From positions 1 to 22,749 of the forward strand of contig CAYWFF010000013.1 in NCBI GenBank assembly GCA_964458085.1: DNA of 22,749 nt, read 5' to 3'. The stretch comes from CAYWFF01 sp964458085. GTDB taxonomy: Bacteria; Patescibacteriota; Microgenomatia; UBA8517. Of the stretch, positions 20,034 through 22,749 are shown one piece after another (position 1 is the first letter of the stretch; each line of letters opens with the position of its first letter). The notes beneath the pieces are model-generated. The model searched no databases. It saw only the letters and a list, made by a program, of their open reading frames with translations, and was not told where the DNA came from. Both the position numbers and the translations under genes were made by a program.

Positions 20034-20690
20034 TTAGCTATCCTCTCTTTTTTTATGAATAAATACCTTTACTCCCACATAACCTCGTTTCAGAAGCGCA
20101 GGGACCTGGGCGTAGTCAATCACTTCCCTCATGGTTTGCGTCGGAACTGAACCTTGGTGATATTTCTCAACTCTGGAAATTTCTGCTCCGTTAATACGAC
20201 CGGATAAAACGATTTTTACACCAAGCGCTCCCGATTGCATTACCCGCTCCATGGTTCTGGCAACAACCCGTCTGTGCGGCATACGTCGCTCCATATCAGA
20301 GACTATCCGGCTTGCAACTAAATGAGCGGAAAGTTCCGGATTTTTTACTTCATTTACCCGCAAGTCAATCTTTAAGTCTTTTACTTTCTTTCCGCGTATT
20401 TTTGAAAGTGTTTCAAGCACAATTCTTTTAACGTCTTCCAAACCTGACCCGCCGCGGCCTATAACAACACCCGGCCGGGAAACGGTTAAAATAAGAGCCA
20501 TTGAGTTTGACAATCTCTCAATTTCAACGCTGGTTACTCCTGCTAGTTTCAGCTTATCCATTAAGGTACGTCTTATCTTGACATCCTCTACTAAGTAATT
20601 CTTGTAGTTTGCAGTATCTGTAAACCATCGTGACTTCCAAGGAAGGAAAGTCCCCATTCTGAAACCTGTCGGATTTACTTTTTGTCCCAT
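20034..20690 (-). CDS. rpsC: 30S ribosomal protein S3
   Basis: The 218-residue protein is uS3. It has MGQKVNPTGFRMG at the N-terminus, a KH domain with VVIGRGGSG at about 75-83, and the C-terminal domain with ERRMPHRRVVARTMERVMQSGALGVKIVLSGRINGAEISR. S3 lies at the mRNA entry site and supports helicase activity. The gap to rplV is 40 bp, long for this block, and holds an AT-rich hairpin. Confidence 0.97.
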   Translation of the reverse strand: MGQKVNPTGFRMGTFLPWKSRWFTDTANYKNYLVEDVKIRRTLMDKLKLAGVTSVEIERLSNSMALILTVSRPGVVIGRGGSGLEDVKRIVLETLSKIRGKKVKDLKIDLRVNEVKNPELSAHLVASRIVSDMERRMPHRRVVARTMERVMQSGALGVKIVLSGRINGAEISRVEKYHQGSVPTQTMREVIDYAQVPALLKRGYVGVKVFIHKKREDS

Positions 20691-20702
20691 CTCTTTATTA
20701 AA

Positions 20703-20729
20703 TTAAAATATCGAAAGTCGAAATTTTAA
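20703..20729 (-). promoter_or_regulatory. AT-rich hairpin between rplV and rpsC
   Basis: An inverted repeat (TTAAAAT, mismatch, TCGA, 3-nt loop, TCGA, mismatch, ATTTTAA) begins directly after the rplV stop codon. It is not followed by a clean T-tract, so termination is doubtful. It might serve RNA processing or pausing. Confidence 0.3.
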
Positions 20730-20730
20730 A

Positions 20731-21210
20731 TTATTTTTCTCCTTTCTTTGTCTTTTTTGCTTTACTTTTCCCATCTTTCTTTTCAGTTTTGACGGATTTT
20801 ACCGTCTTTTTAACGCCTTCTTTATCGTTACCTGCTGCGGCTTCTTTTTGAGTTTTTGGTGTTTGTTTCTCCGTTTTCTTTTCAACAGCTACCAAAACGA
20901 CACGTATATGGCTCATCGGCCTAACATAAGGTTTAGCCCGCCCTCTTGAACCTGCTCGCCATCGTTTGAGCCGTGGCCCTTCGTTGATTTGTACTTCTTT
21001 AAAACTCAAATCAGTTTCTGAAATTCCTTGTTGCTTTGCATTTGCAACAGCCGTCAGAATTACTTTTCTAATCGGATCTGCTGCCCTTCTTCCCACAAAC
21101 GGCAATTTAGTCGTTGCTTCGGTGGGAGTTAATCCCTTTAGAAGCGGCACAACATAGCGCAGTTTTTTAGGCGACATTCTGACAAATTTTTGTGTTGCAA
21201 CAATTTCCAT
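20731..21210 (-). CDS. rplV: 50S ribosomal protein L22 with long Lys-rich tail
   Basis: Residues 1-110 are uL22: TQKFVRMSPKKLRYVVPLLKGLTPTEATTKLPFVGRRAADPIRKVILTAVANAKQQG, then VNEGPRLKRWRAGSRGRAKPYVRPMSHIRVVL. The extended hairpin of L22 lines the nascent peptide tunnel. The remaining 45-50 residues are a low-complexity tail dominated by Lys, Glu and Thr that is absent from the usual 110-residue form. The gene starts 3 nt after rpsS. Confidence 0.96.
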   Translation of the reverse strand: MEIVATQKFVRMSPKKLRYVVPLLKGLTPTEATTKLPFVGRRAADPIRKVILTAVANAKQQGISETDLSFKEVQINEGPRLKRWRAGSRGRAKPYVRPMSHIRVVLVAVEKKTEKQTPKTQKEAAAGNDKEGVKKTVKSVKTEKKDGKSKAKKTKKGEK

Positions 21211-21213
21211 ATT

Positions 21214-21495
21214 TTAAGTTTTTTCAGTAATTCTCTTAACGACCTGTCCGTGTCCTCTAAAAGTTCGCGTTGGTGCAAACTCACCCAACCTATGACCCAC
21301 CATATCTTCAGTAACGAAAACTTCAATAAACTTTTTTCCATTATGTACCTGAAAATATTTCCCGACAAATTCGGGGGTAATCTTACTATTTCGTGCCCAT
21401 AGTTTTATTGCATTAACGTTTTCACCACTACCGGCTTTAACCTTCTTTTCAAGGTTTAAGTCTACGAATGGTCCTTTTTTTGCGCTTCTGCTCAT
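21214..21495 (-). CDS. rpsS: 30S ribosomal protein S19
   Basis: The 93-residue protein is uS19. It has MSRSAKKGPFVDLNLEKKV, then IKLWARNSKITPEFVGKYFQVHNGKKFIEVFVTEDMVGHRLGEFAPTRTFRGH, the full family signature. It partners S13 in the 30S head. Its ATG directly abuts the rplB stop codon. Confidence 0.97.
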   Translation of the reverse strand: MSRSAKKGPFVDLNLEKKVKAGSGENVNAIKLWARNSKITPEFVGKYFQVHNGKKFIEVFVTEDMVGHRLGEFAPTRTFRGHGQVVKRITEKT

Positions 21496-22248
21496 TTAGC
21501 TATGTGATCCTTTCTTTCTTGGTTTTACAATTAACTTATCCGAATATTTCCGCTTTTTGCGTGTTTTACCTACTGCTGCCCGTCCGTATACAGTTTTTGG
21601 GTGTTTCATTCCTATACCGCTTCTTCCTTCTCCTCCGCCATGAGGATGTGCTTTAGGATGCATCGCAATACCACGGACACTCGGTCTTATCCCCATAAGC
21701 CTTTTTCTCCCCGCTTTCCCCAATCTTCTTCCTTTGAGTTCCAGATTACTGACTTGACCGACTGTTGCAAGCGCACCCGGAAGAAATCGCCTGATTTCTC
21801 CTGAAGGAAGTTTAATTAACATATAATTTCCTTCTTTTCCCTGTACAACTGCAGCGTTTCCGGCACCGCGGACAATTTGTCCGCCTTTCCCGGGTTTAAT
21901 TTCCAAGTTATGAATTTGCGTTCCTGCCGGAATCTTGGCTAGCGGAAGTGCATTTCCAGGCTCAATCGGAGCTGCGTCTGATGCAATAACTTTGTCTCCT
22001 TCTTTTAAGCCTACCGGCGCTATAATATACCGTCTTTCACCGTCTTCGTAAAGCACCAAGGCAATTTGAGCGTTTCTGTTGGGATCATACTCTATTGCCT
22101 CAACTTTTGCCCAAATATCTTGTTTGTTTCGTTTAAAATCAATCTCTCTCAAAAATCTCTTCTGCCTTCCGCCTTGATGACGAACAGTAATGGATCCGCC
22201 GGATCCGCGACCTGAGTTTTTGGGTAATATGGATTGTAACTTTTTCAT
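21496..22248 (-). CDS. rplB: 50S ribosomal protein L2, N-terminally short
   Basis: The 250-residue protein is uL2. It has GGSITVRHQGGRQKRFLREIDFKRNK (17-42), EYDPNRNAQIALVLYEDGERRYIIAP, LEIKPGKGGQIVRGAG, and the peptidyl-transferase-proximal HPHGGGEGR motif near residue 202. Most bacterial L2 proteins are about 273-277 residues. Here the first conserved block with a KPTSPGRR-type motif is missing. An in-frame stop four codons before the ATG (22258-22260) and the rplW stop at 22251-22253 rule out a longer in-frame start. It is 2 nt downstream of rplW. Confidence 0.96.
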   Translation of the reverse strand: MKKLQSILPKNSGRGSGGSITVRHQGGRQKRFLREIDFKRNKQDIWAKVEAIEYDPNRNAQIALVLYEDGERRYIIAPVGLKEGDKVIASDAAPIEPGNALPLAKIPAGTQIHNLEIKPGKGGQIVRGAGNAAVVQGKEGNYMLIKLPSGEIRRFLPGALATVGQVSNLELKGRRLGKAGRKRLMGIRPSVRGIAMHPKAHPHGGGEGRSGIGMKHPKTVYGRAAVGKTRKKRKYSDKLIVKPRKKGSHS

Positions 22249-22250
22249 TT

Positions 22251-22526
22251 TTATTTCTTAGTTTCGAAAATATCTATTGTTTCTTTATCTTTCAGGGTAA
22301 TAACTGTTTTTTTGCCCGGTTTTACGACTCTCTTTCTTCCCTGAACTGTTTTTCTCTTTTCACCGGGAATGGTTATTGTGCGCACAGATACAACATGGAC
22401 ACCAAATGCTTTTTCTATCAGGTCTTTTATCCCGTGTTTAGTAATATTTTTATCTACTTTAAACGTATACTTGCCGTTTTTGGCATCGGCGACGGTTTTT
22501 TCAGTAATTAACGGTTTCAATTTCAT
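22251..22526 (-). CDS. rplW: 50S ribosomal protein L23
   Basis: The 91-residue protein is uL23, the docking site for trigger factor and SRP at the tunnel exit. It begins LKPLITEKTVADAKNGKYTFKVDKNITKHGIKDLIEKAFGVHVVSVRTITIPGEKR and continues with GRKRVVKPGKKTVITLKDKETID. It lies between rplD (2-nt gap) and rplB, the standard S10 order. Confidence 0.96.
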   Translation of the reverse strand: MKLKPLITEKTVADAKNGKYTFKVDKNITKHGIKDLIEKAFGVHVVSVRTITIPGEKRKTVQGRKRVVKPGKKTVITLKDKETIDIFETKK

Positions 22527-22528
22527 AA

Positions 22529-22749
22529 TTATTTTTTACTATCCTTACTTTTTTTAGGTGTTTTTTTAGTGTCACTTTTAGTAACGGCTTTTTTAATTTC
22601 TTTTTTTTCACTTTTTTTTGCGTCTCCGAATCCGTCAACTTTCACAGTTGATTTCTTGTAATTAAGAGCACTTTTATCTATCAGAAGGGCACCTGAACGG
22701 ACTACATCTAATAAACTAAGATTTTGGTAATTGACTACATTTAAGTTTT
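22529..22749 (-). CDS. rplD: 50S ribosomal protein L4, C-terminal part (cut by window edge)
   Basis: The frame is open from the window edge to TAA 22529-22531, giving the last 72 residues. NLNVVNYQNLSLLDVVRSGALLIDKSALN matches the C-terminal end of uL4, which reads roughly NV..Y.LL....L..T..A. It is followed by a tail of about 40 residues very rich in Lys, Ser and Thr. The 5' part, including the tunnel loop, lies beyond the window. The position immediately before rplW supports the assignment. Confidence 0.88.
   Translation of the reverse strand, partial: NLNVVNYQNLSLLDVVRSGALLIDKSALNYKKSTVKVDGFGDAKKSEKKEIKKAVTKSDTKKTPKKSKDSKK

Noticed and set aside
1..22749. CRISPR arrays, insertion sequences, prophage or toxin-antitoxin genes
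   Set aside because: No regularly spaced repeats, transposase motifs, phage genes or recognisable toxin-antitoxin pairs were seen on either strand.

Overview
The window looks like a chromosomal segment of a Candidate Phyla Radiation (Patescibacteria) bacterium, probably of the Microgenomates side. This placement is inferred from gene content. A single continuous S10-spc-alpha ribosomal block (rplD to rpsI, minus strand) has no rpmD (L30) between rpsE and rplO, an absence characteristic of CPR genomes. Genes are packed with 0-5 nt spacers or 1-4 nt overlaps, and base composition is moderately AT-rich. The standard code appears to be used, since TGA is a stop in adk and rpsQ. No phylogeny could be run.

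Layout. Bases 4-135 (minus) hold a tRNA-Pro(GGG) gene preceded by a 20-nt copy of its own 5' end. Bases 316-3775 (plus) hold a small membrane protein, a YfcE-like phosphoesterase coupled to it, a DUF389 membrane protein and an M3-family oligoendopeptidase F. Bases 3777-7879 hold an isoprenoid locus: a cis-prenyltransferase (UppS) with a large C-terminal extension on the minus strand, and, divergent from it across 45 bp, a trans-polyprenyl diphosphate synthase, a methyltransferase of the geranyl-diphosphate C-methyltransferase type and an isopentenyl phosphate kinase. A 54-67 aa unknown protein follows on the minus strand. From 8350 to the right edge everything is ribosomal or associated (rpsI, rplM, rplQ, rpoA, rpsD, rpsK, rpsM, rpmJ, infA, map, adk, secY, rplO ... 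rplW, partial rplD), all on the minus strand.

How it fits together. The isoprenoid locus suggests that the cell makes IPP from isopentenyl phosphate (an archaeal-type mevalonate route), elongates it with both trans and cis prenyltransferases, and C-methylates one of the prenyl diphosphates. That combination is the most novel thing here. The product is unknown: a branched polyprenyl carrier, a branched membrane or quinone-like isoprenoid, or a methylated C5 building block are all possible.

Regulation. Several genes that head transcription units (DUF389, pepF, uppS, polyprenyl synthase, secY, probably the first membrane protein) have a -10 hexamer TANNNT only 5-7 nt upstream of the start codon. 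This is the signature of leaderless mRNAs. Most inner ribosomal genes instead show Shine-Dalgarno sequences. An intrinsic terminator sits inside the ribosomal block between map and infA, and rpoA has its own candidate promoter and an 11-nt Shine-Dalgarno.
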